From Shinella lacus (GTDB taxonomy: Bacteria > Pseudomonadota > Alphaproteobacteria > Rhizobiales > Rhizobiaceae): DNA of 64,000 nt. The position numbers and the translations under genes were made by a program. Within the stretch, counting starts at the first letter, position 1. Every line of letters begins with the position of its first letter. Below, piece after piece: positions 16,427 to 25,577 of the stretch. The notes beneath the pieces were generated by a model. The model had not been told where the DNA came from, ran no database searches, and worked only from the letters and a program-made list of their open reading frames with translations. The stretch covers positions 1 through 64,000 of the forward strand of contig NZ_WHSB02000022.1 of NCBI RefSeq assembly GCF_010994755.1, written 5' to 3'.

Positions 16427-18292
16427 TCAGGATTCGACTTCCTGAGTCCTTGTGCCGCGACGGCTGGCCTCCAGCGCTGCGGTGAGGGTGCGGGCGTCGT
16501 AGCTGCCGCGCAGACGGCGACCATCGACGAAGAACGTCGGAGTCGCATGCGCCCCGCTGGCGACCGCACTCACAAGATCCCGCTGCACACGCTCGATCAC
16601 CAACGGGCTATCGAGATCCACGACGAACCTGTCGACATCGAGGCCGAGCTCTGCTGCATACCCGATCAAGTCCTCTCGCTCCAGCGCATGCTGACGCGTG
16701 AACACGAAGTCAAGCCACGGCCAGAACATCCCCTGGTTCGACGCGGCCTCGGACGCCCGCGCGGCGATCGGCCCGTGCGGGTGGTGCGGCAAGTGGCGCA
16801 CCACATAGCGGAGGTCGTCCCCGAATTGGCCGCGCAGATCATCCCACGAGCCGGTCGCGTGCGCGCAGTATGAGCACTCGAAGTCCACGTACTCAACGAG
16901 AGTGAGCTGGGCGTCCTCGGGGCCGCGGATATGGTCGACCTCGGGATCCACCGGGGGCTCAAGCACCGTCGGCAGATCCGCCGTCTCCTCACCCCATCTC
17001 CGGGCGGCGACCTTGAAGACGAACCACCCCAGCAACGTAGCGAGCACCATCGACACCAGCACGCCGACCGTAGCCTGGCGGCCCAGGTCGGAGGTCGTGC
17101 CGAATGCGAGCCCGATGATGAGCAGGGATACGGTGAACCCGATCCCGGACAGTGCAGCACCGCCGAACACGCTCCCCATCCCGACGCCCTCGGGCAGCCG
17201 ACCCAGGCCGAGGCGGACCGCGGCGAGAGTGATGAGTCCGATGCCCAGGAGCTTGCCGAGCACGAGCCCTGCGATGACCCCCCAGGTCACGGGCGAGCCT
17301 AAGGCCTCAGCGAGCAGCCCGCCACGCAGGTCCACCCCGGCGTTCGCCAGGGCGAACACCGGTACGATCAGCAGCGCGGTCGGCAGCCGAAGGAAGTCGT
17401 GCAGCCGCTCGTTCACCGCGATACCCCGGGACAGCCCGCAGTCCACCGCACGGGCCGATGCGGCACTCGGAGACTGCCAGAAATCCCGGAACAGCTGTCT
17501 TGCCGCGACGACCTTGTGACGCTGCGTCGCGTAGGCCGGGATCAGGAGCCCCGCCACCATCCCAGCAAGGGAGGCATGGATGCCGGAGTACACGGTTGCG
17601 AACCACAGCACGATCACGATAAGCACATACGGCGTTGCCCGCCATTGCCGGGTACGGCCTAGCAGCCACAACCCGACGAGACTGGCGAGGGCGATCAGCA
17701 GCGGGACGATCCGGATCTCCTCGCTGTAGACGATGCCGATGATGGACACGGCGAGAAAGTCGTCGACCACGGTCAGGGTGAGCAGGAACACGCGCAACTG
17801 ACCGGATAGCCGCGGGCCGACGATCGCCAGGGTGCCCAGCATGAACGCCGTATCGGTGCCCACCACCGCACCCCACCCATGCAGGCCCTCACTTCCGGCC
17901 AGCCCCACGATCAGGACATAAACCAGCGCAGGAAGCACGACGCCCGAGACCCCTGCGATCAGGGCGAGACGGGCACGGCTTCGGTCCCGGAGAGATCCGT
18001 GGGCGAACTCCTGGCGCACCTCAAGGCCGATCAGGAAGAAGAAGACGACCATCAGGCCGTCATTGACCCAGTGGTGCAGATCCATGTGCAGGCCGAACGG
18101 GCCGAAATTGAACCCGACATCAAGGTGCCACAACGCAAAATAAGCATCGGACAGCGGCGAGTTCGCCCACACGAGCGCCACGACCGTGACGATCACCAGC
18201 AATACCGCTGCACCAGGCTCCGTGCGCAGATAGTGGGCAACTCGTCTCCATCTGATATTCGCCGAGGATTCACCGAAAGAAGAGTCTGGCAT
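16427..18292 (-). CDS. nhaA: NhaA Na+/H+ antiporter fused to a DsbA-like thioredoxin domain
   Basis: A 621-aa fusion. Residues 1 to about 430 form an NhaA antiporter with about a dozen membrane helices. The paired aspartates essential for ion exchange are in LTVVDDFLAV. From about residue 450 a DsbA-like domain follows with a CSYC redox pair near residue 472, a cis-proline region HATPTFFVDG and a family-typical C-terminus. Such fusions are common in actinobacteria and scattered in accessory regions elsewhere. AGGACGAGAAC precedes the ATG. RarA lies 54 bp upstream on the same strand, suggesting one transcript. Confidence 0.92.
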   Translation of the reverse strand: MPDSSFGESSANIRWRRVAHYLRTEPGAAVLLVIVTVVALVWANSPLSDAYFALWHLDVGFNFGPFGLHMDLHHWVNDGLMVVFFFLIGLEVRQEFAHGSLRDRSRARLALIAGVSGVVLPALVYVLIVGLAGSEGLHGWGAVVGTDTAFMLGTLAIVGPRLSGQLRVFLLTLTVVDDFLAVSIIGIVYSEEIRIVPLLIALASLVGLWLLGRTRQWRATPYVLIVIVLWFATVYSGIHASLAGMVAGLLIPAYATQRHKVVAARQLFRDFWQSPSAASARAVDCGLSRGIAVNERLHDFLRLPTALLIVPVFALANAGVDLRGGLLAEALGSPVTWGVIAGLVLGKLLGIGLITLAAVRLGLGRLPEGVGMGSVFGGAALSGIGFTVSLLIIGLAFGTTSDLGRQATVGVLVSMVLATLLGWFVFKVAARRWGEETADLPTVLEPPVDPEVDHIRGPEDAQLTLVEYVDFECSYCAHATGSWDDLRGQFGDDLRYVVRHLPHHPHGPIAARASEAASNQGMFWPWLDFVFTRQHALEREDLIGYAAELGLDVDRFVVDLDSPLVIERVQRDLVSAVASGAHATPTFFVDGRRLRGSYDARTLTAALEASRRGTRTQEVES

Positions 18293-18346
18293 GTTCTCGT
18301 CCTGTAATTCGTGAGGGAGCGATGAGCCGGTTTCGGGGAGGATCGG

Positions 18347-19660
18347 TCAAGCATCGGCGCTTGGCGGCGCTGCGTCATCGAGCGAGCGCAGCCAAGCAAG
18401 CCTTTCTCCCAGCCTGCGCTCGACGCCACTGTCCGTTGGCTGGTACCAGCCCGGCCGCGCCACGCCCTCGGGAAAATAGGTTTGCCCGGCAGCATAGCCG
18501 CTGGGCTCATCATGGGCATAGCGGTAGCCTTCGTGATACCCCATCTGCTCCATCAACTTCGTCGGTGCATTGCGAAGATGGAGGGGAACAGGATGGGAGC
18601 CGCTGCGCTTGACGAATGCCTTGGCCTGGTCCCAGGCGGCATAGGAGGCATTCGACTTGGGGGCGAGGGCGAGGTAAGTCGCCGCCTGCGCCAGCGGTAT
18701 CTCACCCTCGGGCGAACCCAGCCTGTCGTAGGCCAGCGCGGCGTTGAGTGCCAGTTGAAGCGCCTGCGGGTCGGCATTGCCGATGTCTTCGCTGGCCATC
18801 ACGACCATGCGGCGGGTCACCTGGCTCACGTCGCCGCTTCCGTCGAGGATGCGGGCCAGCCAATACAAGGCTGCATCGGGGTCAGAGCCCCGCAGCGACT
18901 TGTGGAAGGACGAGAGCTGCCAGTAGAACTCGTCGCCGCCCTTGTCGAACCTGCGCAGCGATGGGCTGGTAGACAGCCTGGCGAACTCGCCATCGATCAC
19001 GGCCTTTCCAGACCCCGACGCAGCATTCGTCACCTGCTCAAGCAGATTGAGGAAGCGCCTGCCATCGCCATCGGCGAAGCCCTTGAGCAGGTCAAGTGCG
19101 TCCGCATCCAACGTGACGCCCTGGAGATGCGGCAGTGCGCGTTCGTAGAGCTGGTTCAGCTCGTCGCCGGACAGCGGTTCGAGGGTATAGACCTGCGCCC
19201 GCGAGCGCAGTGCGGAATTGACCGCCAGGCCAGGATGCTCGGTGGTTCCCCCTACCAGGGTCAGGAGCCCCGACTCGACATGGGGCAGCAAGGCGTCCTG
19301 CTGCGCCTTGTTGAAGCGATGGATCTCATCGACGAAAAGTACTGTCGATCGACCATGATTGTCCAGTTCAGCCTGGGCCTCGTCGATGGCCTGCCGGATA
19401 TCCTTTACCCCGGCAAGCACGGCAGAGATTGCGATGAACCGGCTGTCTGTCGTACTGGCGGCCAAGCGCCCCAAGGTGGTCTTGCCCACACCTGGCGGCC
19501 CCCAGAGGATGAACGAGTGCGACTTGCCCGCCTCGAAGGCAAGTCGCAGCGGCTTGCCCGGGCCAAGCAAATGCCGTTGCCCGACGAATTCATCTAGCTT
19601 CTTGGGGCGCAGGAGTTCGGCCAAGGGAGGCTGGGGCCTCGTTGTGAATAAGTCAGTCAA
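18347..19660 (-). CDS. rarA: RarA/MgsA replication-associated recombination AAA+ ATPase
   Basis: A 437-aa clamp-loader-like ATPase that acts at stalled replication forks. Walker A is GPPGVGKTT, Walker [12 protein letters not shown], sensor VGGTTEHP, and the MgsA C-terminal region carries [14 protein letters not shown] and YPHxx-like [12 protein letters not shown] motifs. The TTG at 19660 is preferred: GAGG lies 5 nt before it and the protein then begins with TDLF, as relatives do. An upstream ATG at 19720 is possible. A second, island-borne RarA is unusual because the housekeeping copy is chromosomal. Confidence 0.9.
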   Translation of the reverse strand: MTDLFTTRPQPPLAELLRPKKLDEFVGQRHLLGPGKPLRLAFEAGKSHSFILWGPPGVGKTTLGRLAASTTDSRFIAISAVLAGVKDIRQAIDEAQAELDNHGRSTVLFVDEIHRFNKAQQDALLPHVESGLLTLVGGTTEHPGLAVNSALRSRAQVYTLEPLSGDELNQLYERALPHLQGVTLDADALDLLKGFADGDGRRFLNLLEQVTNAASGSGKAVIDGEFARLSTSPSLRRFDKGGDEFYWQLSSFHKSLRGSDPDAALYWLARILDGSGDVSQVTRRMVVMASEDIGNADPQALQLALNAALAYDRLGSPEGEIPLAQAATYLALAPKSNASYAAWDQAKAFVKRSGSHPVPLHLRNAPTKLMEQMGYHEGYRYAHDEPSGYAAGQTYFPEGVARPGWYQPTDSGVERRLGERLAWLRSLDDAAPPSADA

Positions 19661-19753
19661 GATCACCTCACAGTGGAATCGCGACGAACGGCGCAGCGCT
19701 CGCACGCCAACCGAATCCACCAGTCGCTCGCCAATGATAAGAATACAGGGATC

Positions 19754-19765
19754 TACTATATAGTA
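19754..19765. promoter_or_regulatory. Perfect 12-bp palindrome upstream of rarA
   Basis: TACTATATAGTA is self-complementary and lies 94 bp before the rarA start in an AT-rich stretch. It could be an operator. No regulator can be assigned. Confidence 0.4.
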
Positions 19766-19893
19766 TATTGATCTTGCCGTGCAACCTTGCAGCTTCGTGT
19801 GTTAGCAGCGCTCATCGTAGATCCTCCGCCCGACAACGCTGCAGAGGTTAAACTCCGCGACCATCTTCCAGAAGATATCCGTCAGGAATATTT

Positions 19894-19910
19894 ATACTGG
19901 GGGGGGGTAT
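19894..19910. promoter_or_regulatory. G-tract operator-like site (ATACT-G9-TAT)
   Basis: ATACTGGGGGGGGGTAT has the layout of a CsoR/RcnR/FrmR operator: AT half-sites around a long G-tract. It lies 85 bp before the zinc-finger gene at 19996. Control by one of the FrmR-type repressors in the window is an inference. Confidence 0.5.
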
Positions 19911-19995
19911 TCCTATATAAGATTGTGGCAGGGTAATCGGGCCTTGTTTAGCCACGTAACTGTTGGACATCCCATGTACTTTAAAGGAGCCGGAC

Positions 19996-20259
19996 ATGGC
20001 GAACGGTTGGGGACCCGAAGGCGGGATTCAGGACCAGATTAATGCGACTGTAACCGATGCACTATCGGCGGCACGTTCTCGACTTCCATCGAGAGAGGGT
20101 ACCGTCGAATGCGAGGTGTGTGGCGACGAGATCCCGTTGAGACGTCGCCAGACCATTCCGTCAGTCAGGACATGCATTGCTTGCCAAAGTGAACGCGATA
20201 AACGGCCACCAATCTCCACGATCAACCGTCGTGGCAACAAAGATAGCCAACTGCGTTGA
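19996..20259 (+). CDS. DksA/TraR-type C4 zinc-finger protein (YbiI-like)
   Basis: An 87-aa protein. An N-terminal helical lead (MANGWGPEGGIQDQINATV) precedes a C4 zinc finger, CEVCGDEIPLRRRQTIPSVRTCIACQ, and the tail NRRGNKDSQLR shared with E. coli YbiI. DksA/TraR proteins bind the RNA polymerase secondary channel; small YbiI-type members have no proven role. The ATG at 19996 follows AAAGGAG. The G-tract site upstream suggests stress-inducible control. Confidence 0.88.
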   Translation: MANGWGPEGGIQDQINATVTDALSAARSRLPSREGTVECEVCGDEIPLRRRQTIPSVRTCIACQSERDKRPPISTINRRGNKDSQLR

Positions 20260-20542
20260 TGGGAGTAGCAGATAGGCTCTTAACCTCTTGCGGAACGGAC
20301 GCGAGTTGTCATCTTCGCTCGACGGTGAACGCTCGTTCCTCCTGACCTTGAAGCGCCTTTTACTTGACGCTTGGGCTTTTCAGCCCTGCAAGCGATCGAA
20401 TGATTCTGCGAAGGAATTTTTGAGTTTGACAACTGGTGCTCTCCTCGTCGTCCTAGCATAGGAGGCATCGAGATCGTGCGGCATGGTCGACGATATGAGG
20501 GGCTAACCTTCGAACGTGTGGGGGGTTGGGTAGATAAAGACG

Positions 20543-20974
20543 ATGAGAATATTCACCATTGGATTTACCAAGTCTTCGGCTCAGCACTTTTTCGCGAGGT
20601 TGAGGGACTCTGGCGCCAAACGGCTTGTCGATGTTCGCCTCAATAATGTTTCACAGCTATCAGGCTTCGCGAAGCGTGAAGACCTGAGATATTTTTCCGA
20701 AGCCCTTTGTGGAATGGAGTATGAGCATCTGCCGGAACTTGCGCCGACGAAGGAGATGTTCGAAGAGTTCAAGGTAAGAGGGGGAGACTGGAACACCTAT
20801 GCCGCAAGATTTCTGGATCTGATTTCGCAACGCCGTATCGAGATGATCGACAAGGAGAAATTTGAAGATGGATGCCTGTTGTGCAGCGAGGACAAGCCTC
20901 ACCGCTGTCACCGACGACTTGTCGCAGAATACTTAGCAACAAAATGGCCTGACGTTGAGATCGTGCATCTGTAA
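20543..20974 (+). CDS. DUF488 family protein
   Basis: A 143-aa DUF488 protein of unknown activity. The start MRIFTIGFTKSSAQHFF, the block RLVDVRLNN-SQLSGFAKREDL and the late motif LLCSEDKPHRCHRRLVAEYL are diagnostic. The conserved Cys/His cluster suggests a metal or redox site. It stands alone in the island. The 283 bp before it hold no gene. Lower GC than the catabolic operons. Confidence 0.85.
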   Translation: MRIFTIGFTKSSAQHFFARLRDSGAKRLVDVRLNNVSQLSGFAKREDLRYFSEALCGMEYEHLPELAPTKEMFEEFKVRGGDWNTYAARFLDLISQRRIEMIDKEKFEDGCLLCSEDKPHRCHRRLVAEYLATKWPDVEIVHL

Positions 20975-21384
20975 ATCATCGAGATCGGCCCCCCACGAAG
21001 GCCCCACCTTTGGCTTTTCGCACGTCTGGTGAAAAATAGAACAGGCTTTCTACGCATTCCCACGGCACTGTGCTCTATTGTGCCGCATCTGGTCTCCGCT
21101 GCGCTCTGGCCAGCCACAGCTCCACTGAACTCGGACGCGGGCGCGGCGAGACACGCGCGGCCTGCACGATATCGCGTTCGAGCTGCGGATTTCGCTCATC
21201 AGGCGGTTGCCGCCAACGTGCTCGCCAAGCATGGCATCGAAACGCAATGGGCCTCCTCACGCCACAACAATAAGAAGTCTCGTCACCTACAGGAATAAAG
21301 GCCGCTGGGCCGCGCCGCCCGCCCTGTCGAAAGCCGCATCACGGGTTTGCGGTTTTCAACGTCGAACCGGGGCCGGTGGTGACC
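20975..21384. other. Gene-free stretch in the accessory island
   Basis: No supportable gene. Short runs in several frames look like decayed coding sequence leading into the FAH relic, but no family could be recognised. Confidence 0.3.
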
Positions 21385-21665
21385 GGTCCACGTTTCGGCG
21401 CGCGATATCGAGCTGCGCGTCAGCCGGTGGATCGTCGGCAAGTCGATATACGGCTTCCTGCCGGACCGGTCTGGTGCCCCTATCGGCAATTCCCGACCCC
21501 CACAAGCTTCGCATCCAGACCCGGCTAAACGGCAAGGTCATGCAGGACAGCACCACGGACCTGATGATCTTCGACCATGTCGTGTCCTTCCTCAGCACCT
21601 ACGTGACGCTGCAACCGGGCGGCATCATCTGCACCGGCACGCCGGGATATAGGGTGCGGGGCAGG
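21385..21665 (+). pseudogene. Fumarylacetoacetate hydrolase (FAH) family relic
   Basis: One frame carries VSARDIELRVSRWIVGKSIYGFLP. Near 21475 the similarity switches frame and continues IPDPHKLRIQTRLNGKVMQDS, then DLMIFD and LSTYVTLQPGGIICTGTP. These are consecutive blocks of the FAH/2-hydroxyhepta-2,4-diene-1,7-dioate isomerase fold. The N-terminal half and the C-terminal end are lost, so it is inactive. It may be the last trace of an aromatic pathway replaced by the island. Confidence 0.8.
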
Positions 21666-21691
21666 AACATCGTAAACCCTGTTCCTGCCCC
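21658..21691. repeat. Perfect 12-bp stem-loop
   Basis: GGGGCAGGAACA (21658-21669) pairs exactly with TGTTCCTGCCCC (21680-21691) around a 10-nt loop. There is no T-run. It sits at the end of the FAH relic and could be an old terminator or a repeat element. The 247 bp from here to the next gene show nothing else. Confidence 0.5.
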
Positions 21692-21938
21692 GCTTGCCAT
21701 TGGAGGTAATGCCGCAGACCCGGATGGTTTTCTTTTATGGGCCTCGTTTTTATGAAATCAGCCCATTCGCATAAGGCCCGCACCGCAGGCGATTGCAAAC
21801 CTGCGCGCGCAAGGCAGTAATGCAGTATCCAATCGAAAACATCGCCCTGAATGGCAGAGATAACCAATAAAAAAGCCGTCGCCGATGTGGGATGCGTTGA
21901 TTTGATACACTGATAAAGCCTATCCTCGGGAGGATTAT

Positions 21939-22928
21939 ATGGCAATTTTCCGCAGACAATTCCTGGCTGCCGCTTTTGCGCTGTCCGCATTCGGTTCGGT
22001 TGGCGTCAGCAATGCGACCGCCGAGCCAAAAACCGTCGCCATCGCCAATTTCGGTGAGCATCCAATCCTGAACACCGTGGTCGACGGCTTCAAAGCGGAA
22101 ATTCTCGCCTCCGGGATGGTCGAGGGAAAGGACGTCGTGTTCACGCTTGACCATGTGAACTTCGACACCACCCTGATCCCGCAGATGATCGCCAAGATCG
22201 AGGCAACGAAACCGGCGCTCGTGCTCACCATCAGCACGCCGGTCAGCCAGAATTTCAAGAACCAGCTGGAAGGCAAGGGCATTCCGATGGTGTTCGCGGC
22301 GGTCACCGATCCCATCGCGGGCGGCCTCGTGCCATCCGCCGACAAGAGCGGCCCGAGCATGACCGGCGTTTCCGACGCGGTGAATGTCGAAGGGGTGATG
22401 CTCTTTACCCGCAAGCTGCTTCCGAATGCGAAGAAACTCGGCGTGCCGTTCAATCCCGGTGAAGCCAACGATGTCGCCACGGTCGAGCAGTTCACGCAGC
22501 ATGCGGCCAAGTACGGCTTCGAAATCGCCGAGGTCGGCGTCGACAGCCCGAACGACATCCAGCCCCGCGTCGCGGCACTCGCCGCCAAGGTCGATGTCGT
22601 CTACGGTCTCGGATCGAGCCTCATCCAGCCGGCGATCGCGGCTGTCGTTGCCGCGACGAACGAGGCGAAGATTCCGCTGATCAACAACAATACCAACATG
22701 GTCGATACCGGCATCATCCCCGCCGCCGTCGGGGTCGGATACGAAAAGCACGGCCATATGGCTGGCAAGATCGCGGTGCGTATCCTCAAAGGCGAAAAGC
22801 CTTCCGACATCCCGCCCGCCTACCCCACGCCCGCGGACCAGTCGATCATGATCTCCAGGAAGGCGATGGAGCGCATCGGCATCACGATCCCGGAAAGCCT
22901 CGCCGATTGCGGCTGCATCGTTGACTGA
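21939..22928 (+). CDS. ABC transporter substrate-binding protein, TrpX-like (ABC_sub_bind)
   Basis: A 329-aa periplasmic protein of the DUF534/TrpX class. The signal peptide (RRQFLAAAFALSAFGSVG, cut near NATA) is followed by VAIANFGEHPILNTVVDGFKAEL-like ligand-domain segments. Relatives bind tryptophan, tyrosine or other aromatic amino acids. GGGAGGATTAT precedes the ATG. It heads an operon with ATPase, permease and a kynurenine-formamidase-like enzyme, which makes tryptophan or a tryptophan derivative the best ligand guess. Confidence 0.87.
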   Translation: MAIFRRQFLAAAFALSAFGSVGVSNATAEPKTVAIANFGEHPILNTVVDGFKAEILASGMVEGKDVVFTLDHVNFDTTLIPQMIAKIEATKPALVLTISTPVSQNFKNQLEGKGIPMVFAAVTDPIAGGLVPSADKSGPSMTGVSDAVNVEGVMLFTRKLLPNAKKLGVPFNPGEANDVATVEQFTQHAAKYGFEIAEVGVDSPNDIQPRVAALAAKVDVVYGLGSSLIQPAIAAVVAATNEAKIPLINNNTNMVDTGIIPAAVGVGYEKHGHMAGKIAVRILKGEKPSDIPPAYPTPADQSIMISRKAMERIGITIPESLADCGCIVD

Positions 22929-22943
22929 CGACCGGAGGACGTG

Positions 22944-23723
22944 ATGCTTGAAATCAGCAATGCCCGCAAGACATTCTTCAAGGGCATGCCGGACGAGAAG
23001 GTGGCCCTTGACGGGCTGTCGCTCAAGCTCAACCGGGGAGACTTTGTTGTCGTGATCGGCAGCAACGGCGCCGGCAAGAGCACCATGATGAATGCAATCT
23101 CCGGCGCGCTGTTGGTGGATTCAGGCCGCATCGTCATCAATGGCGACGATGTCACGACAATGCCGGTGCATGCCCGCGCGCGCCATGTGGCGCGCGTCTT
23201 CCAGGATCCGATGAAGGGCACCGCCGCCTCGATGACGATCGCGGAGAACATGCTGCTGGCCGACCTTCGCCAGAACCCGGCAAGGCTGCGCCGGGGCCTG
23301 ACGCCCCAGCGGCGTGAAAAATACCGCGAGCACCTTTCCTATCTGGGCCTCGGCCTCGAAAACCGGTTCGATACGCAGGTTTCGCTGCTGTCGGGCGGCC
23401 AGCGCCAATCCCTGTCGCTGGTCATGGCCGTCAGCGGCGAACCCGACGTCCTGCTTCTCGATGAGCATACGGCGGCGCTTGATCCGCGCACCGCCGATCT
23501 GGTGCTGAACGCAACGCTCAGGGCCGTGAACGCGCTGAAGCTGACCACGATGATGGTCACGCACAACATGGCCCATGCCGTGGAATACGGAAACCGCGTG
23601 ATCATGCTGGACTCCGGCAAGGTGCTGCTGGAGCTTTCGGGCGAGGAAAAGGCCCGCGCTACGGTTCGAGACCTGATCGGTCATTTTTCCGTCAAGACAG
23701 ACCGCATGGTTTTGGGAGTGTAG
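22944..23723 (+). CDS. ABC transporter ATP-binding protein, TrpZ-like
   Basis: A 259-aa ATPase. Walker A is GSNGAGKST, signature LSGGQRQSLSL, Walker B VLLLDEHTAALD (His replaces the usual Pro, as in this subfamily), and the switch His is in VTHNMAHA. It works with the TrpX-like and permease partners. The ATG at 22944, five nt after GGAGG, is preferred to the GTG at 22941. Confidence 0.9.
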   Translation: MLEISNARKTFFKGMPDEKVALDGLSLKLNRGDFVVVIGSNGAGKSTMMNAISGALLVDSGRIVINGDDVTTMPVHARARHVARVFQDPMKGTAASMTIAENMLLADLRQNPARLRRGLTPQRREKYREHLSYLGLGLENRFDTQVSLLSGGQRQSLSLVMAVSGEPDVLLLDEHTAALDPRTADLVLNATLRAVNALKLTTMMVTHNMAHAVEYGNRVIMLDSGKVLLELSGEEKARATVRDLIGHFSVKTDRMVLGV

Positions 23724-23725
23724 CC

Positions 23726-24640
23726 TTGATCGATATTTTCAATGCGTGGGTGGCGATGATTCCAGCCACGCTGGCGCAAAGCCTGATCCTGTCGTTTGTC
23801 GTGATGGCGGTGATGCTGCCGTTCAGAATCCTCAGCTTTCCCGACCTGACCTCGGAAGGCAGCTACCCGCTCGGCGGCTGTGTCTGCGCCATGACGCTGG
23901 TCGCGGGCGCCCCGCCGCTGGTCGCCCTGCTGGCGGCGGCGGCGGCGGGCTTTCTGGCGGGATGCCTGACCGCCTTCATTCATCTGCGCTTCCGCATCCA
24001 CACCCTGCTGGCCGGAATCCTCATCACGACGATGCTCTATAGCATCAACCTGCGGATCATGGGCAAGGCCAATACGCCACTGTTTCAGGAAACCAAGATA
24101 TTCGGCTGGCTCGCGGATGTGGGACTCACCGACAGCTGGGTCAAGATCGTCCTCGTCGGAGCCATGATCCTGTTGCTGGCGCTGGCGCTGAATCTCTGGT
24201 TCCTGACCGAGCACGGCACGGCGATGCGCGCCGTCGGCGCCAATGCGGAGATGGCCGAGGCGCAGGGTATCAACGTCTGGGGCGTGACGATCGGGGGCGT
24301 CGGCCTTGCCGGGGCCTGCGCGGCCTTCGGCGGCGGCTTGATGGCGCAGAGCCAGAGCTTTGCCGATGTCAACATGGGTCTCGGCGTGCTGATCAACGCG
24401 CTGGCGGCTCTGATGATCGGGGAAGGACTGATCGGCCGTAAAACCATCCAGCGACAGATCGCGGCGGTTGTTGTCGGCGCGGTGGTATACTACCAGCTCA
24501 TTTCGGTTTGTCTCGCCGTCGGCCTGCCGCCGGGGGATCTGAAGATCGCCACAGGCGTCTTCGTCCTCATCATGCTGGCCGCGCCGAGCCTCGGCCTGAA
24601 GCGGGCCGGTGCGCAGCCAAAGGAATGTTTCAAGGAATGA
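23726..24640 (+). CDS. ABC transporter permease, TrpY-like
   Basis: A 304-aa BPD_transp_2 membrane protein with about eight helices. The family segments FPDLTSEGSYPLGG and GTAMRAVGANAEMAEAQGIN (ATPase-coupling loop) are present. It starts with TTG at 23726, two bases after the previous stop and behind GGGAG. It completes the aromatic-amino-acid type importer. Confidence 0.9.
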   Translation: MIDIFNAWVAMIPATLAQSLILSFVVMAVMLPFRILSFPDLTSEGSYPLGGCVCAMTLVAGAPPLVALLAAAAAGFLAGCLTAFIHLRFRIHTLLAGILITTMLYSINLRIMGKANTPLFQETKIFGWLADVGLTDSWVKIVLVGAMILLLALALNLWFLTEHGTAMRAVGANAEMAEAQGINVWGVTIGGVGLAGACAAFGGGLMAQSQSFADVNMGLGVLINALAALMIGEGLIGRKTIQRQIAAVVVGAVVYYQLISVCLAVGLPPGDLKIATGVFVLIMLAAPSLGLKRAGAQPKECFKE

Positions 24641-24698
24641 GCTGGCTTTTACCGCCGGTAACCGCATATCGAAGCAATCGAATTCTGGGTGAGCGCAC

Positions 24699-25529
24699 AT
24701 GATCTACTATTCGGTCGATGACTGGACGAATGCCTATTCGAACACGATCCACATCGCTGGCGGAGATGGATGGCCAGCGCTGTGGACAGAGCTTGCCGCC
24801 GCCTATCGCGCCTCGGCCGAAGCAAACGGCAGGGCCAGACTCGGCCTTGCCTATGGCGACGGCGAGCGCGAGCGCTTCGATCTCTTCCTGCCTGCCGGAG
24901 AGCCGGAAGGCCTTGTCGTTTTCGTTCACGGCGGCTACTGGTCGGAACTCGACAACAGCTACTGGTCGCATCTGGCCGCAGGCAGCATCGACAGCGGCTA
25001 CGCGGTCGCCATCCCCGGCTATTCGCTCTGCCCGGCGGTTCGCATCGCCGAGATCACGGTGCAGGTGGCGGCGGCGATAACCCGTGCTGCCGGAATGATC
25101 GCCGGACCCGTTCATCTGGCTGGTCATTCCGCAGGCGGCCATCTGGTCACGCGCATGCTGGCGGAGCAGTCGCCCCTCGGCGAGGCAGTCGCACGGCGCA
25201 TTGCAAATACCGTCTCCATTTCCGGCGTCCACGATCTGCGTCCGCTCATGAGAACCGAGGTGAACGATGTCCTGCATCTCGACGTGCGCGAAGCGGCTGC
25301 GGAAAGCCCGGTCCTCTCGGTGCCGCGCGCGGGAACGCGCCTTCTGTGCTGGGTGGGTGCAAGCGAGCGCGCGGAGTTTCGCCGCCAGAATGCGCTTCTG
25401 GCCAATATCTGGGCCGGCCTCGGCGCCGAAACGGCAAGCTACGAGGAGCCCGACCGGCATCATTTCGATGTTCTGGACGGCCTCCTTACTCCCCATCATC
25501 CGCTGACACGAGCCCTTCTCGGCAACTGA
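24699..25529 (+). CDS. Alpha/beta hydrolase, kynurenine formamidase-like
   Basis: A 276-aa alpha/beta hydrolase. HGGYW at residues 77-81 is the oxyanion/substrate motif of eukaryote-type arylformamidases. The nucleophile Ser144 lies in GHSAGGH, and a late His is in DRHHFDVLDGL. Predicted reaction: N-formyl-L-kynurenine to kynurenine plus formate, the step after tryptophan 2,3-dioxygenase encoded at 30318. It lies 58 bp after the TrpXYZ-like importer genes. No classical KynB is seen. Other carbamoyl or ester substrates are possible. Confidence 0.8.
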   Translation: MIYYSVDDWTNAYSNTIHIAGGDGWPALWTELAAAYRASAEANGRARLGLAYGDGERERFDLFLPAGEPEGLVVFVHGGYWSELDNSYWSHLAAGSIDSGYAVAIPGYSLCPAVRIAEITVQVAAAITRAAGMIAGPVHLAGHSAGGHLVTRMLAEQSPLGEAVARRIANTVSISGVHDLRPLMRTEVNDVLHLDVREAAAESPVLSVPRAGTRLLCWVGASERAEFRRQNALLANIWAGLGAETASYEEPDRHHFDVLDGLLTPHHPLTRALLGN

Positions 25530-25577
25530 AGAGGCGGTTGCCTGTCCCGTCACGCCGATTGCGCAGGAAAGAATGGA

